64,000 nt of DNA from Tardiphaga sp. P9-11 (lineage in GTDB: Bacteria > Pseudomonadota > Alphaproteobacteria > Rhizobiales > Xanthobacteraceae). Below, in pieces: positions 8,222 through 16,716 of this stretch. The notes beneath the pieces were generated by a model that was not told the origin of the DNA, did no database searches, and was given only the letters and a program-made list of their open reading frames with translations. A program made the translations under genes and the position numbers. The stretch covers positions 992,001 through 1,056,000 of the forward strand of contig NZ_NPKQ01000002.1 of assembly GCF_008329525.1 (NCBI RefSeq), given 5' to 3'. Numbering within the stretch: position 1 is the first letter of the stretch; the number at the start of each line of letters is the position of its first letter.

Positions 8222-10078
8222 TTAGCGCATCACGTTCAGCAGATCCTGAACCATGGTGTTGGTGGTCGTGATCACCTTGGTATTGGCCGAATAGGCCTGC
8301 TGGGTGACGATGAGCTTGGTGAATTCATCGGCGATGTCGGTGTTGGACGACTCCAGCGACGAGCCGGAAATGCTGCCACCCTTGCCGTAAAGAGCCTCAC
8401 CGGATTCGTTGGTGGTCTCGAACGCGCCGCCATCGATACGCTTGAGGAAGTTGGCGCCATTGAAGGTGGCAATGCTGACTTCAGCCAGATCGATATTGCG
8501 GCCGTTGGAGTAGCTGCCGACCACGCGTCCTTCATTGCTGACCGATACGCTCTGGAGCTGCCCTGCAGCATAGCCGTCCTGCTCGAGCTGGTTGACCTGG
8601 ACGTTGCCGTTGGTGTCGGCGAATTGCGTGAGACCACCCGTGCCGAACGCCATGGTCACATTACCAAGGCTCTTGCCGCTGACGGTCAGGCCGGTCAGCG
8701 TGATCTGGCCGACGACCGGCTGCATCTGGCCGTTCGGGCCGAACTTGAAGTCGGTGCCGACATTCTGCCAGGCAGGGCTTGCACCCGTGGCCGCTGGATC
8801 GGTCTGGTAGAACAGGTTCCAGGTATCCGTTCCGCCCTGCGTGGCGGACTCGACCTTCGCCCACCTGAATTGCAGGCTGACCGGTGCACCGTTGCCGTCA
8901 TAGACGGTCTTGGCGCCACCGCTGATCGATTCATCGAGGAAGGTCTGGGAGTCACTGCCGATCACGATGCCGGTGCCCGCCGTGCCGCCGCCCGAACGAA
9001 GGCCGGTGACAGTGCCGGTGAAACCCAGGGCCTGGAATGCGGCGACCGCCGTGGTCGTCGAACCTGCCGCCAGCGTAAAGTCGTTCGCCGTACCGGAGTT
9101 CAACGTGATCACGCCGGTGGCGGACACGCTCGATAGCGGCGACGCGTTGCCGGTCGCGGTGTCGATGGCGGTGAGCACGTCGCCGACAGTGGCCGTATCG
9201 ATAGGGATGAAAGTCGTGCCCGGCACGGCTGCGGGAGCAACGGCGCCCGTGTAGAACGAAAGCGTCTTGGTCGTGGTGACGCCGGCACTTGTGGTCTTCA
9301 ATACGAGCGTATCGCCGTTCGCGAAGCCGACCGGCAACGTATCGCTGCCGGACACGGGCGCGAGTTTGGTAGCCGCCGAGATTGGCGCCGGCGTCGTCGC
9401 GAAATTGTTGCGCGCGTTTCCGGGAACACCTGTATTGCCGAAAGGCGTTGCCGCAGTGCCCAGCACGCGCGGGTTCGACACGAAGTCGGCCGATCGCAGC
9501 AGTTCGGAACCGGGCACCGACGTCTGATGCTTGGTGGTCAGCGGATAGCTGGCGAGGTTGGCGCGATAGTCGATCTTGGTGGTGGCCTGCGACGGCAGGA
9601 AGTCATTCTGGAAGCGGAGCACTTCCGGCGTGCTGCCGGCCGGATTGCCGGTCGAGGGATCAATCTTGACGCCCTGCAGATAGTAGCCGGCGCCGTTGAC
9701 GAGATAACCGTTCTTGTCGAGCGAAAAATCGCCGCGACGGGTGTATTTGTTGACGCCATCGAAGATCGGCGTGGAGTCGGAGACATTGCCCGGCTTCTGC
9801 ACCGCAAAGAAGCCGTCGCCGTTGATCGCCATGTAAGTCGCGACCGAAGACGACTGCACCGAACCCGCGATGGTGTTGGTGCTGCGCGATTGGGCCGTGA
9901 CGCTGCCAGCCACCTGGGCGGATGTGCCGGCATCGGGAATGAGGTCGAGGAAGCTGGTATCGATCCGCTTGAAGGCGGTGGTCTGCGAGTTCGCGATGTT
10001 GCCGGAAATGTTTTCCAGCGCATAGGAGTTCGCCCGCAGGCCCGCAACGGACGTGGTGAGAGCGCCGAAGATACCCAT
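8222..10078 (-). CDS. flgE: Flagellar hook protein FlgE
   Basis: A 618-residue hook protein with the flagellar basal-body/hook N-terminus MGIFGALTTSVAGLRANSYA followed by ENISGNIANSQTTAFKR, and a C-terminal hook domain ending VITTTNTMVQDLLNVM. It is longer than the enterobacterial hook protein (about 400 residues) because of central insertions, as is common in alphaproteobacteria. A longer reading frame extends upstream, but ATG 10078 fits the family start and has a GGAG site. It heads an flgE-flgK-flgL operon and is preceded by a sigma-54-type promoter at 10154-10168. Confidence 0.92.
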   Translation of the reverse strand: MGIFGALTTSVAGLRANSYALENISGNIANSQTTAFKRIDTSFLDLIPDAGTSAQVAGSVTAQSRSTNTIAGSVQSSSVATYMAINGDGFFAVQKPGNVSDSTPIFDGVNKYTRRGDFSLDKNGYLVNGAGYYLQGVKIDPSTGNPAGSTPEVLRFQNDFLPSQATTKIDYRANLASYPLTTKHQTSVPGSELLRSADFVSNPRVLGTAATPFGNTGVPGNARNNFATTPAPISAATKLAPVSGSDTLPVGFANGDTLVLKTTSAGVTTTKTLSFYTGAVAPAAVPGTTFIPIDTATVGDVLTAIDTATGNASPLSSVSATGVITLNSGTANDFTLAAGSTTTAVAAFQALGFTGTVTGLRSGGGTAGTGIVIGSDSQTFLDESISGGAKTVYDGNGAPVSLQFRWAKVESATQGGTDTWNLFYQTDPAATGASPAWQNVGTDFKFGPNGQMQPVVGQITLTGLTVSGKSLGNVTMAFGTGGLTQFADTNGNVQVNQLEQDGYAAGQLQSVSVSNEGRVVGSYSNGRNIDLAEVSIATFNGANFLKRIDGGAFETTNESGEALYGKGGSISGSSLESSNTDIADEFTKLIVTQQAYSANTKVITTTNTMVQDLLNVMR

Positions 10079-10153
10079 TACATCGTCTCCAACTTCGATC
10101 CGGGCGGCCCGCCGGATGGTGCCAAATTCGCAGCCGCTGTCGGAGGAGATGTC

Positions 10154-10168
10154 GCAAACCCCGTGCCA
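10154..10168 (-). promoter_or_regulatory. Sigma-54 (-24/-12) promoter of flgE operon
   Basis: The minus strand reads TGGCAC, five bases (GGGGT), TTGC, an exact match to the sigma-54 core including the G after TGGCAC. It lies about 76 nt upstream of the flgE ATG and points toward it. Mid/late flagellar genes in Caulobacter use sigma-54, so the position is biologically sensible. Confidence 0.75.
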
Positions 10169-10202
10169 AGGGCATAAATCCAGTAAATTCAATGCACTAA
10201 AG

Positions 10203-10229
10203 AAAAAGCCCCGGTCCTGGGACCGGGGC
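10203..10229 (-). terminator. Rho-independent terminator of msrB
   Basis: A perfect 10-bp G+C-rich stem (GCCCCGGTCC / GGACCGGGGC) is followed on the minus strand by TTTTTCTTT. It lies 82 nt after the msrB stop and separates msrB from the flgE promoter. Confidence 0.85.
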
Positions 10230-10310
10230 ACAATTGCCTAGAGGGGTAATAATTGCCGGATCGGCGCCCGATTTCGCCGGGTTCGACGTAGCCGGCGCCA
10301 GGCCTCCGGC

Positions 10311-10817
10311 TCAGGTCGCCGAAGGCGCTGCCGGTTTGAAGATCATCGCGAAGCCGTCCATGCAGTAGCGCAGACCGGTCGGCTTCGGGCCGTCATCGAA
10401 AACGTGACCAAGATGGCCGCCACAGCGACGGCAGTGGATCTCGGTGCGAACCATCCCGAGCGTCGAATCCTTGCGCTCGCCCACGGCATTCTGCAGTGGC
10501 TGCCAGAAGCTCGGCCAGCCAGTGCCGCTCTCGAACTTGGTCTCCGACGAGAACAGCGCATTGTCGCAGCTGGCGCAGGCGAAGGTGCCCTTGCGCTTTT
10601 CCTTGTTCAGCGGGCTCGAATACGGCCGCTCGGTGCCTTCCTTGCGCAGGATCTCGTATTGCTGCGGCGTCAGCTGCTTGCGCCATTCCTCATCGGTCTT
10701 CATGACCTCGAACTTCTCGTTCGAGGCAGCCCGCGCCGGCGAAGCCGTCAGCCATTTCAGCGACAGCAATCCTCCCAGGCCAGCAGCGGTCGTCAAAAGA
10801 AAGCGGCGGTCGATCAT
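10311..10817 (-). CDS. msrB: Peptide-methionine (R)-S-oxide reductase MsrB, Tat-exported
   Basis: A 168-residue MsrB that reduces methionine-R-sulfoxide in oxidised proteins. It shows the family signature GTGWPSFW, two zinc-binding CxxC pairs (CASC and CRRC) and the catalytic cysteine in GLRYCMDG. The N-terminus [18 protein letters not shown] is a twin-arginine signal ending near ASPARA, so this copy probably acts in the periplasm. ATG 10817 is preferred over an ATG nine codons upstream because it has an AGGGAG ribosome site and places the twin arginines at the very start. It is monocistronic, with a strong terminator. Confidence 0.93.
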   Translation of the reverse strand: MIDRRFLLTTAAGLGGLLSLKWLTASPARAASNEKFEVMKTDEEWRKQLTPQQYEILRKEGTERPYSSPLNKEKRKGTFACASCDNALFSSETKFESGTGWPSFWQPLQNAVGERKDSTLGMVRTEIHCRRCGGHLGHVFDDGPKPTGLRYCMDGFAMIFKPAAPSAT

Positions 10818-10947
10818 GGTTGGTCTCCCTGACAATCGAGACAATCATCTCGTTCGCCTGAAATACGGGGCGGACGGGCCGGAAGTTACACACCGGTTCA
10901 GAAATATTACTCACGTTTTGTTGCGCACCGGAAGCGGGCGGATCGGC

Positions 10948-12321
10948 CTAGCCCGGCCGCGGGCCACGTGTTCCCGCGCGCAGATTGGCCTCGGCCAGCC
11001 GCGCTTCGCGGATCCGCTCCCGTGCCCCGGCCCGTTCGCGATACCGTGCCAGTGTGCCGGCCAACGCCGAACCCTGCCGCTCCCATAGCCCGACCGCGTA
11101 GCCGACGGCCCGCCCGGTCGTGCCACCAGCCCAGACCAGTTCGAACGGCGCGAACAGCTTGAAGCGATCGTCATGGGCATACATGCCACGGGCGATCAGT
11201 TGCCCGGCCATGGCCGTCGTGTTCAGGCCCCGATGGCTGAAGCCACTGGCGACCCACAATCCCTGACGGAGTTGCCCGATCTGCGGCATGCCATGCACGG
11301 TCTGCCCGAGCGCGCCGCCGAAGGTCTCCGCCATGGCGACCTTGCCCAGCGCCGGAAACACGGTGCGGATGCGGCGCGCGATGGCGCCGGCATAACGCTC
11401 CGGCTGCCCGGCCCAGGTCGTTTCCGGGCTCGACCACATCAGCCGGTCACCCTCGACAATACGGAAGTGATCGACGCCGTCACTGTCACTCACCGAGCCC
11501 TGAAACGTCACAGCCTCGGCAAGACGCTCGCCAAGCGGTTCGGTGATGCCTGCATAGCGCCACACCGGCAACAGCGTGTCCGACAGCTTTTGGGCAGGCG
11601 CACCGAGATGGATATTGCCGGCCAGCACGATGTGTGTGGCACGCATCCGCGCCGACGGAGTCACGATGCGTTTGCGGATACCGCCGGCATCGATGCTGAC
11701 TACGGGCGTGTCCTCGAAGATCCGCACACCAGCCTGTTTCGCCAGCGCTGCGAGACCCAACAGATATTTGCGGCCATCGATCTGGAACGCTTTCGGATAG
11801 TGCACGCCGTGAAAGTAGCGTCTGGTTTTCAGCACGTCGCGGACGCGGTCGATCTGCCAGCCTTCTACTTCAGTATCGAAATCTTCGCCGAGCATCTGCA
11901 GGCGTGCGATCAGACGATCGCCGACATCGACATTGGAGACTTCCAGCGCCCCCTCGGACAGGCCGAGACCGGGGATCAGGTCGTCCGATGCCTGGGTCCG
12001 GACATACTCTGCGCCCTGCTTCGACAGCGCCCACAACTCACGAGCGTCTTCCAGACCAACACGCGCAATCAGATCGGCGAGCGGCAGGCCAAAACCCGGC
12101 ATCACGGTTCCCAACTGATTGCCGGATGCGTTCCAGCCGACATGACGCCCTTCGAGCACCGCGACGCTGGCACCCAGACGCGCCGCTTCCAGCGCAATGC
12201 TGAGCCCGGCGAGCCCGGCCCCGACCACGCAAACATCCACATCGAGGCTGAAGGTCAGCCGCGCGCGGTCGGCGTCGGCGACCTCAGGTCCAAATGTCAC
12301 GCTTGCGGAAGGGGCGGTCAT
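10948..12321 (-). CDS. FAD-dependent oxidoreductase, DAO/OrdL family
   Basis: A 457-residue flavoprotein of the D-amino-acid oxidase superfamily. The dinucleotide-binding VCVVGAGLAGLSIALEAARLG is at about residues 31-50, followed by an acidic strand end (VLEG). The C-terminal FAD contact is in WVASGFSHRGLNTTAMAG. These enzymes oxidise C-N bonds of amino acids, polyamines or glycine derivatives; the substrate cannot be told from sequence. The ATG at 12321 lies 135 nt from the divergent sixA-like gene. No linked transporter or aldehyde dehydrogenase helps assign a pathway. Confidence 0.8.
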   Translation of the reverse strand: MTAPSASVTFGPEVADADRARLTFSLDVDVCVVGAGLAGLSIALEAARLGASVAVLEGRHVGWNASGNQLGTVMPGFGLPLADLIARVGLEDARELWALSKQGAEYVRTQASDDLIPGLGLSEGALEVSNVDVGDRLIARLQMLGEDFDTEVEGWQIDRVRDVLKTRRYFHGVHYPKAFQIDGRKYLLGLAALAKQAGVRIFEDTPVVSIDAGGIRKRIVTPSARMRATHIVLAGNIHLGAPAQKLSDTLLPVWRYAGITEPLGERLAEAVTFQGSVSDSDGVDHFRIVEGDRLMWSSPETTWAGQPERYAGAIARRIRTVFPALGKVAMAETFGGALGQTVHGMPQIGQLRQGLWVASGFSHRGLNTTAMAGQLIARGMYAHDDRFKLFAPFELVWAGGTTGRAVGYAVGLWERQGSALAGTLARYRERAGARERIREARLAEANLRAGTRGPRPG

Positions 12322-12456
12322 GACGTTTTCTTACGGACAGGTGGGGCGCTTGTCACCTTGTCCTCACGGTACATGTCCATTAATCCGCTGACCTGACGTC
12401 TGGCGCGACCGCGCCGCCTGCCTCGCTGCTACCTCTTGCCGAATCGAGATCGCGCC

Positions 12457-12993
12457 ATGCGCCGTTTACTGCTGCTGCGTCACGCCAAGACTGAACCGGA
12501 CGCGCCGAGCGGCAAGGATTTCGATCGCCGGCTCGATGACCGCGGCCGGCTGGATGCGGCTCTCATGGGCGCCTGGCTCAACAGAAATCCGCCGCTGCCC
12601 GACCTGGTCTGCGTCTCCACGGCGGTACGCGCGCAGCAGACCTGGAGCCTCGTGGCCGCGGCGATGCCGGCGGCGAAACCGACAGTGGCCAGCCTCGATG
12701 AACTCTATGGCGCCGGCCTCTCCGAATTGCTGGCGGTGATCCGCGGCGCAGCCGTGGAAGACCCAAAGCAGCTGATGCTGGTCGGTCACAATCCCGGCCT
12801 GCATGAAATGGCGCTCAGCCTGATCGGCGGCGGCGACGCCGCAAGCAGGAAAGCCGTCGCCGACAACCTGCCGACCGGCAGCATCGTGGTGATCGACTTT
12901 ACCATCGAGGACTGGAACGACGTTGCCTTCCGCGATGGACAACTCGTGCAATTCGTCAGTCCGAAACTGCTGAAGGGCGCCGCGGGCCAATAA
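12457..12993 (+). CDS. SixA-type histidine phosphatase
   Basis: A 178-residue member of the histidine phosphatase superfamily. The catalytic RHG-like motif is LLLRHAK at residues 4-10 (phospho-accepting His in RHA), and the second catalytic histidine is in VGHNPGLHEM near residue 110. Length and motifs match the SixA branch, which removes phosphate from phosphohistidine proteins such as Hpt domains or PTS carriers. ATG 12457 is used; an in-frame TTG lies 21 nt upstream. It is followed after 58 nt by a universal stress protein on the same strand. Confidence 0.8.
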   Translation: MRRLLLLRHAKTEPDAPSGKDFDRRLDDRGRLDAALMGAWLNRNPPLPDLVCVSTAVRAQQTWSLVAAAMPAAKPTVASLDELYGAGLSELLAVIRGAAVEDPKQLMLVGHNPGLHEMALSLIGGGDAASRKAVADNLPTGSIVVIDFTIEDWNDVAFRDGQLVQFVSPKLLKGAAGQ

Positions 12994-13051
12994 GCCGCGC
13001 CCATCGAACACGGTTTGTGCTATCCTCCTCCGGACGACAATGGAGGTGCGC

Positions 13052-13477
13052 ATGTACAAATCCATTCTGGTCCCGATCGATCTGGCCGAAACCGATGTGG
13101 CGAAACCCGCGATCGCCCAGGCCGCCACACTGTCGCAGACCTTCGGCGCAACCGTCCGGCTGCTCAATGTGATGCCTATGACGCCAGTGATGCTGGCGGA
13201 ATATGTCCCCGCAGATTTCGATACTCAGCAACTGGAATCATCACAGGCGGCGCTCGCGGCGGTCGCCAGCGATTGTGGCATCGACGGCGCCCACGTCTCC
13301 AGCGTGGTGCGACAGGGCGGCATCTATCACGAAATTCTCGAAGAGGCCTCGGCGATCAAGGCCGATCTCATCGTGATGACCTCGCACCGCCCGGCGATGC
13401 GCACTTACTTCCTCGGCTCCAATGCCGGCCACGTGGTGCGTTATGCCAAGTGCTCAGTGTTGGTGGTACGGCCGTGA
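13052..13477 (+). CDS. Universal stress protein, UspA family
   Basis: A 141-residue single Usp domain. The N-terminus MYKSILVPIDLAE has the family strand and Asp, and the C-terminus carries the ATP-binding type signature G-SNAGHVVRYAKCSVLVVR. The start is set by GGAGGT located 4 nt before ATG 13052. These cytoplasmic proteins help survival under starvation or redox stress. Its stop touches the stop of the convergent gene at 13478 with no gap. Confidence 0.9.
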   Translation: MYKSILVPIDLAETDVAKPAIAQAATLSQTFGATVRLLNVMPMTPVMLAEYVPADFDTQQLESSQAALAAVASDCGIDGAHVSSVVRQGGIYHEILEEASAIKADLIVMTSHRPAMRTYFLGSNAGHVVRYAKCSVLVVRP

Positions 13478-14116
13478 CTACGGTAGCAGCTCTTTTGGCA
13501 GGTCGTCGAAACTGTAGTTGCGGGGCTTGTTGCGGAGGATGAAGCCGCCGATTTGCCAGCCAAACAGAGCTGCAAAACCAGCAATGAACAGGACGCCGCC
13601 GAACTCACCGACAGCAACTGCGCGCGCCAGCAATCCGGCCATGGCGATGGCGACGAGTCCGATGACGGCAAGGCCCGCATTGTATATCCACGGCCGCAAC
13701 CCGCCGGTCAGCACGATGCGACCCTCGACGCTTGCGACGCGCTTGTGCAGTTCGACGATGAAGGCGCGGTAGTCACGATCCTGCGGCTCCATCAGCGCGA
13801 CGGTCTGCCATGTGGTGGAGAGGATCGCGATCCGTTCGCCTGACGCATTGCCGATATCGGCGCGAAAACGCCGCGACCGCATCGAGACCGGCCGGTAGGA
13901 CAACCTGACGCTGGAGATATCGGCATAGGGCCAGATGCCGGACTTGCGGCCGACATGAAACGATAGCCCGTACTCGGTGAGCTCGAACCGATGCGCCGAA
14001 CCGACCAGCGACGCCTTGTAGGCATAGGTCGTGCCATCGGATGCTGCGACATTCGCCGAGGAGCCAGATCTCTTGAACACGTCTACCCCGCTGCTGACCG
14101 CCACGTCCCCGCGCAT
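13478..14116 (-). CDS. Conserved membrane protein of unknown function
   Basis: A 212-residue protein I do not recognise. The N-terminal ~135 residues are soluble and mostly beta, with ELTEYGLSFHVGRKSG, IWPYADISSVRLSY and RRFRADIG; the pattern resembles a pleckstrin-like or DUF-type fold. Two hydrophobic segments follow at about 143-165 and 168-190. The stop abuts the universal stress protein stop. The ATG at 14116 lies 39 nt from a divergent membrane protein gene, so the two may share a promoter region. Confidence 0.7.
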   Translation of the reverse strand: MRGDVAVSSGVDVFKRSGSSANVAASDGTTYAYKASLVGSAHRFELTEYGLSFHVGRKSGIWPYADISSVRLSYRPVSMRSRRFRADIGNASGERIAILSTTWQTVALMEPQDRDYRAFIVELHKRVASVEGRIVLTGGLRPWIYNAGLAVIGLVAIAMAGLLARAVAVGEFGGVLFIAGFAALFGWQIGGFILRNKPRNYSFDDLPKELLP

Positions 14117-14155
14117 TGCTTGCGCAGCGGCCCCGACGTCCTTTACAAGCTCCGC

Positions 14156-14590
14156 ATGGCCGAGACGACCACTTTTCCGCGCCGCCTGATCCTGGCCGGC
14201 GCGATGATTTCAGGATTGCTGCTGGCGTTGGCCGTACACATGCTCGGCCAGCGTTTCGGCCTCGACCTTGGCGGCCTCTGGCGCAACGATTCCGACAATT
14301 TCATGCCGATCGGATCGGCCTTCGCCTGGTGGTTGATTGCGGCAATGGCCTTTGTCGGCGGCTACGTCACCGCGAACCTGCTGCACAGCGCAGCGTCTGG
14401 CCGCATTCCGCAGCGCATGCGCCAGTTTCTGATCGCCATCGGCGTGCTGTTTCTGGCTGGCGCCGGTCAGGCGGCCTCGGCGCCCAACGCGATACCAACC
14501 GCATCAGGTGTTCTGGCAAGCCTTGCCGCCCTGGGCCTCGGCGGTGTCATGGCGTTCTGCGGCGCCCATTTCGCGCTGCGAAAGGCGTAG
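14156..14590 (+). CDS. Small integral membrane protein of unknown function
   Basis: A 144-residue protein with four hydrophobic segments (about residues 9-30, 54-76, 92-110 and 117-140), suggesting a four-helix inner membrane protein. The start is ATG 14156 (MAETTTFPRRLILAG), since the longer upstream reading frame overlaps the divergent gene. No catalytic motif is visible. It is followed by a very strong hairpin shared with the convergent DUF892 gene. Confidence 0.65.
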   Translation: MAETTTFPRRLILAGAMISGLLLALAVHMLGQRFGLDLGGLWRNDSDNFMPIGSAFAWWLIAAMAFVGGYVTANLLHSAASGRIPQRMRQFLIAIGVLFLAGAGQAASAPNAIPTASGVLASLAALGLGGVMAFCGAHFALRKA

Positions 14591-14591
14591 G

Positions 14592-14643
14592 CAACGCATA
14601 GAAAGTCGCGCAGATTTTGCCTGCGCGACGTTTCTATGCGTTG
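14592..14643. terminator. Large bidirectional hairpin between convergent genes
   Basis: Arms of 22 and 23 nt (CAACGCATAGAAA-GTCGCGCAG and complement) pair with a single bulged G at 630 and a 7-nt loop. It lies 2 nt past one stop and 19 nt past the other, so it can terminate both transcripts. Confidence 0.8.
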
Positions 14644-14661
14644 TGATCGCGCGTACCGCGA

Positions 14662-15168
14662 TCAGCTTGCGGCGCGCATATTGACCTGACCTTCGGCCAA
14701 TGACGTCAGCTTCTTGTCGGTAGTTTTTTCCTCGTCGAGCGTCTTTTGCAGCACGGCCGCGCAGTCGTTGCGGCCAAGCTGGCGCGCCCAGGCGATCAGG
14801 CTGCCGTAACGCACAATTTCGTAGTGCTCGGCGGCCTGCGCCGCATTGATTAAAGCGGCATCGAGCACCTTCTTGTCCTCGACTTCCCCGGCAGTCTCGT
14901 CGGCTTCCTTGATGATACCGTCGATTGCCGGACAGGTAACCGCCTTCACCTCGGCGCCGTGCATCGCGAAAACCTGCTCAAGCCGCTGCACATGCACTTC
15001 AGTTTCCTGCAAATGCGTCTTGAAAGCCTGCTTCAACAGTGGTTCTGCAGCCTTGTCAGCCATTTTCGGCAGGGCCTTCAGAAGCTGTTTCTCCGCATAA
15101 TAGATGTCCTGCAGCTGATGCACGAACAGGTCATCCATTGTCTTGATGTCCTTGGTGAACAGTCCCAT
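14662..15168 (-). CDS. DUF892/YciF-like ferritin-fold stress protein
   Basis: A 168-residue all-helical protein of the DUF892 family: MGLFTKDIKTMDDLFVHQLQDIYYAEKQLL at the N-terminus (quoted in parts: MDDLFVHQLQDIYYAEKQ), then TETEVHVQRLEQVF-type and AAEHYEIVRYGSLI segments with Glu/His positions typical of ferritin-like di-metal sites. Relatives are induced by general, osmotic and desiccation stress. ATG 15168 is chosen because it is the family start; a longer frame extends upstream without homology. An EcfG-type promoter at 15242-15266 fits general stress control. Confidence 0.87.
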   Translation of the reverse strand: MGLFTKDIKTMDDLFVHQLQDIYYAEKQLLKALPKMADKAAEPLLKQAFKTHLQETEVHVQRLEQVFAMHGAEVKAVTCPAIDGIIKEADETAGEVEDKKVLDAALINAAQAAEHYEIVRYGSLIAWARQLGRNDCAAVLQKTLDEEKTTDKKLTSLAEGQVNMRAAS

Positions 15169-15241
15169 CGTTTCGATCCCGGTGTTCTGGAACGGGGTGG
15201 CCGCTGCGGCGCATTGTCCCGCTCGGTTGCGATAGGCCGGT

Positions 15242-15266
15242 AACCATCGATATTGGGACGTGTTCC
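15242..15266 (-). promoter_or_regulatory. EcfG-type general stress promoter
   Basis: The minus strand carries GGAAC, a 16-nt spacer, then GGTT. The alphaproteobacterial EcfG consensus is GGAAC-N16/17-CGTT, so one position differs. It is 74 nt upstream of the DUF892 start, in the right direction. Confidence 0.5.
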
Positions 15267-15559
15267 TGTGAACGTCTTGATTCGCCGCATGGAACATTCG
15301 ACTTGCCTGCCTATATGAAATGCAGGACGAATGCTTCGAGATTATCTTGTAGGGTCAGGGCTTTGCAGCCAGCGCGGGTATGTGGCGACCTTGCGGCGTG
15401 GCATTAACGCTGGCGCTGTCAAGGACTGCACAACGGAACGTTTTTGCCGTAAGGGTTTGGCCTTGATGAGTGAACTTCGCGTATGAGTGAATTGGTCGCC
15501 GCTTGCCGTCTGTTACCCCGATCGGCTTTCCACCTGTTCGCGCTCCGCCGGGAGGACGA
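15267..15559. other. Intergenic remainder between DUF892 and YbhN-like genes
   Basis: The whole gap between the divergent genes spans 15169-15559. Apart from the EcfG-type promoter, I see no gene, repeat or terminator in it. It must contain the promoter of the YbhN-like gene, but no clear -35/-10 pair stands out. Confidence 0.4.
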
Positions 15560-16636
15560 ATGCAACGATTGCTGACCGCGCTCGGGCGCGGCTTCAAGCA
15601 ACACGTCGGCTGGAAACGGCTGGGTGTTGTCGCGAGCCTGATCGTTATCGCCCTCGCCATCTCCCATCTGGTGCATACGCTGAAGGGCCTCGATACCGCC
15701 AAGATCCTGGCAGCGATGGCCGCAAAGTCGACGATGCAAATCGCCATGGCGACGCTGTGCGTGATCGGCGCCTTCTGCACCCTCACCTTCTACGATTACT
15801 TCGCGCTCAGAACGATCGGCAAGAAGCATGTGCCGTATCGGATCGCAGCGCTCTCCGGCTTCACCAGCTACACCATCGGCCACAATATCGGGGCCACCGT
15901 GTTCACTGGCGGCGCCATCCGCTTCCGCATCTATTCGGACTACGGCCTTAACGCCATCGACGTTGCCAAGATCTGCTTCATCTCCGGACTGACTTTCTGG
16001 CTCGGCAATCTCTTTGTGCTGGGCATCGGCATGATCTGGCACCCACAGGCAGCCTCGGCCATCGATCTCCTGCCCAACGCCATCAATCGGCTGATCGGCT
16101 TCGGCTGCCTGGCCGGCATCGTCGGTTACCTGGTCTGGCTGTCAGTCGGCAAACAGCGCCGCGAGCTCGGTCAGAACGGCTGGAAGGTCGTGCTCCCGTC
16201 AGCCCAATTGACGCTCCTGCAGATCGCCATAGGCGTTGTCGATCTCGGCTTCTGCGCGCTGGCGATGTATCTGCTGATGCCAGATCAGCCCACTATCGAT
16301 TTCGTCTCGCTGGCCGTGGTGTTCATCCTCGCCACCTTGCTGGGCTTCGCCAGCCATGCGCCGGGCAGCCTCGGCGTGTTTGACGCCGCTTTGCTGGTGG
16401 CGCTGCCGCAGTTTCGTCAGGAGGAGCTGGTTGCCACCGTGGTCATGTTCCGGATCCTGTATTTCATGATCCCGTTCGCCATCTCGATCTGCATCATGGG
16501 CACCCGCGAACTCTGGCTCAGTGTCATCCAGCCATGGCACAATCGCCGCATGGATGACCGCAATGAACGTCGCGAGATCGAGCCCGCCCCGGTCGTGGTG
16601 CATGAGCAGCCATTGAAACGTCAGTCACAGGGTTGA
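15560..16636 (+). CDS. YbhN/UPF0104 (MprF flippase-like) membrane protein
   Basis: A 358-residue inner-membrane protein with about eight hydrophobic segments. It is homologous to the lysylphosphatidylglycerol synthetase transmembrane region and YbhN; typical stretches are GFTSYTIGHNIGATVFTGGA at about residues 99-118 and GFASHAPGSLGVFDAAL near 270. It lacks the C-terminal aminoacyl-transferase domain of true MprF, so a lipid-handling or flippase-like role is inferred. The start has a perfect GGGAGGACGA ribosome site. The gene ends 80 nt before the signal peptide start of the SGNH hydrolase and may share its transcript. Confidence 0.78.
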   Translation: MQRLLTALGRGFKQHVGWKRLGVVASLIVIALAISHLVHTLKGLDTAKILAAMAAKSTMQIAMATLCVIGAFCTLTFYDYFALRTIGKKHVPYRIAALSGFTSYTIGHNIGATVFTGGAIRFRIYSDYGLNAIDVAKICFISGLTFWLGNLFVLGIGMIWHPQAASAIDLLPNAINRLIGFGCLAGIVGYLVWLSVGKQRRELGQNGWKVVLPSAQLTLLQIAIGVVDLGFCALAMYLLMPDQPTIDFVSLAVVFILATLLGFASHAPGSLGVFDAALLVALPQFRQEELVATVVMFRILYFMIPFAISICIMGTRELWLSVIQPWHNRRMDDRNERREIEPAPVVVHEQPLKRQSQG

Positions 16637-16716
16637 ATCAGTCGCGGACGCGCCACGCCGCGCGTCCGGCCAATCGATTTCTTACTTCCGCCCCATACGT
16701 GACGTTCAACACCGCC

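Noticed and set aside
8114-9136. 340-codon open frame antisense to flgE
   Set aside because: The flgE reading frame has clear family motifs across this span; the antisense product has none.
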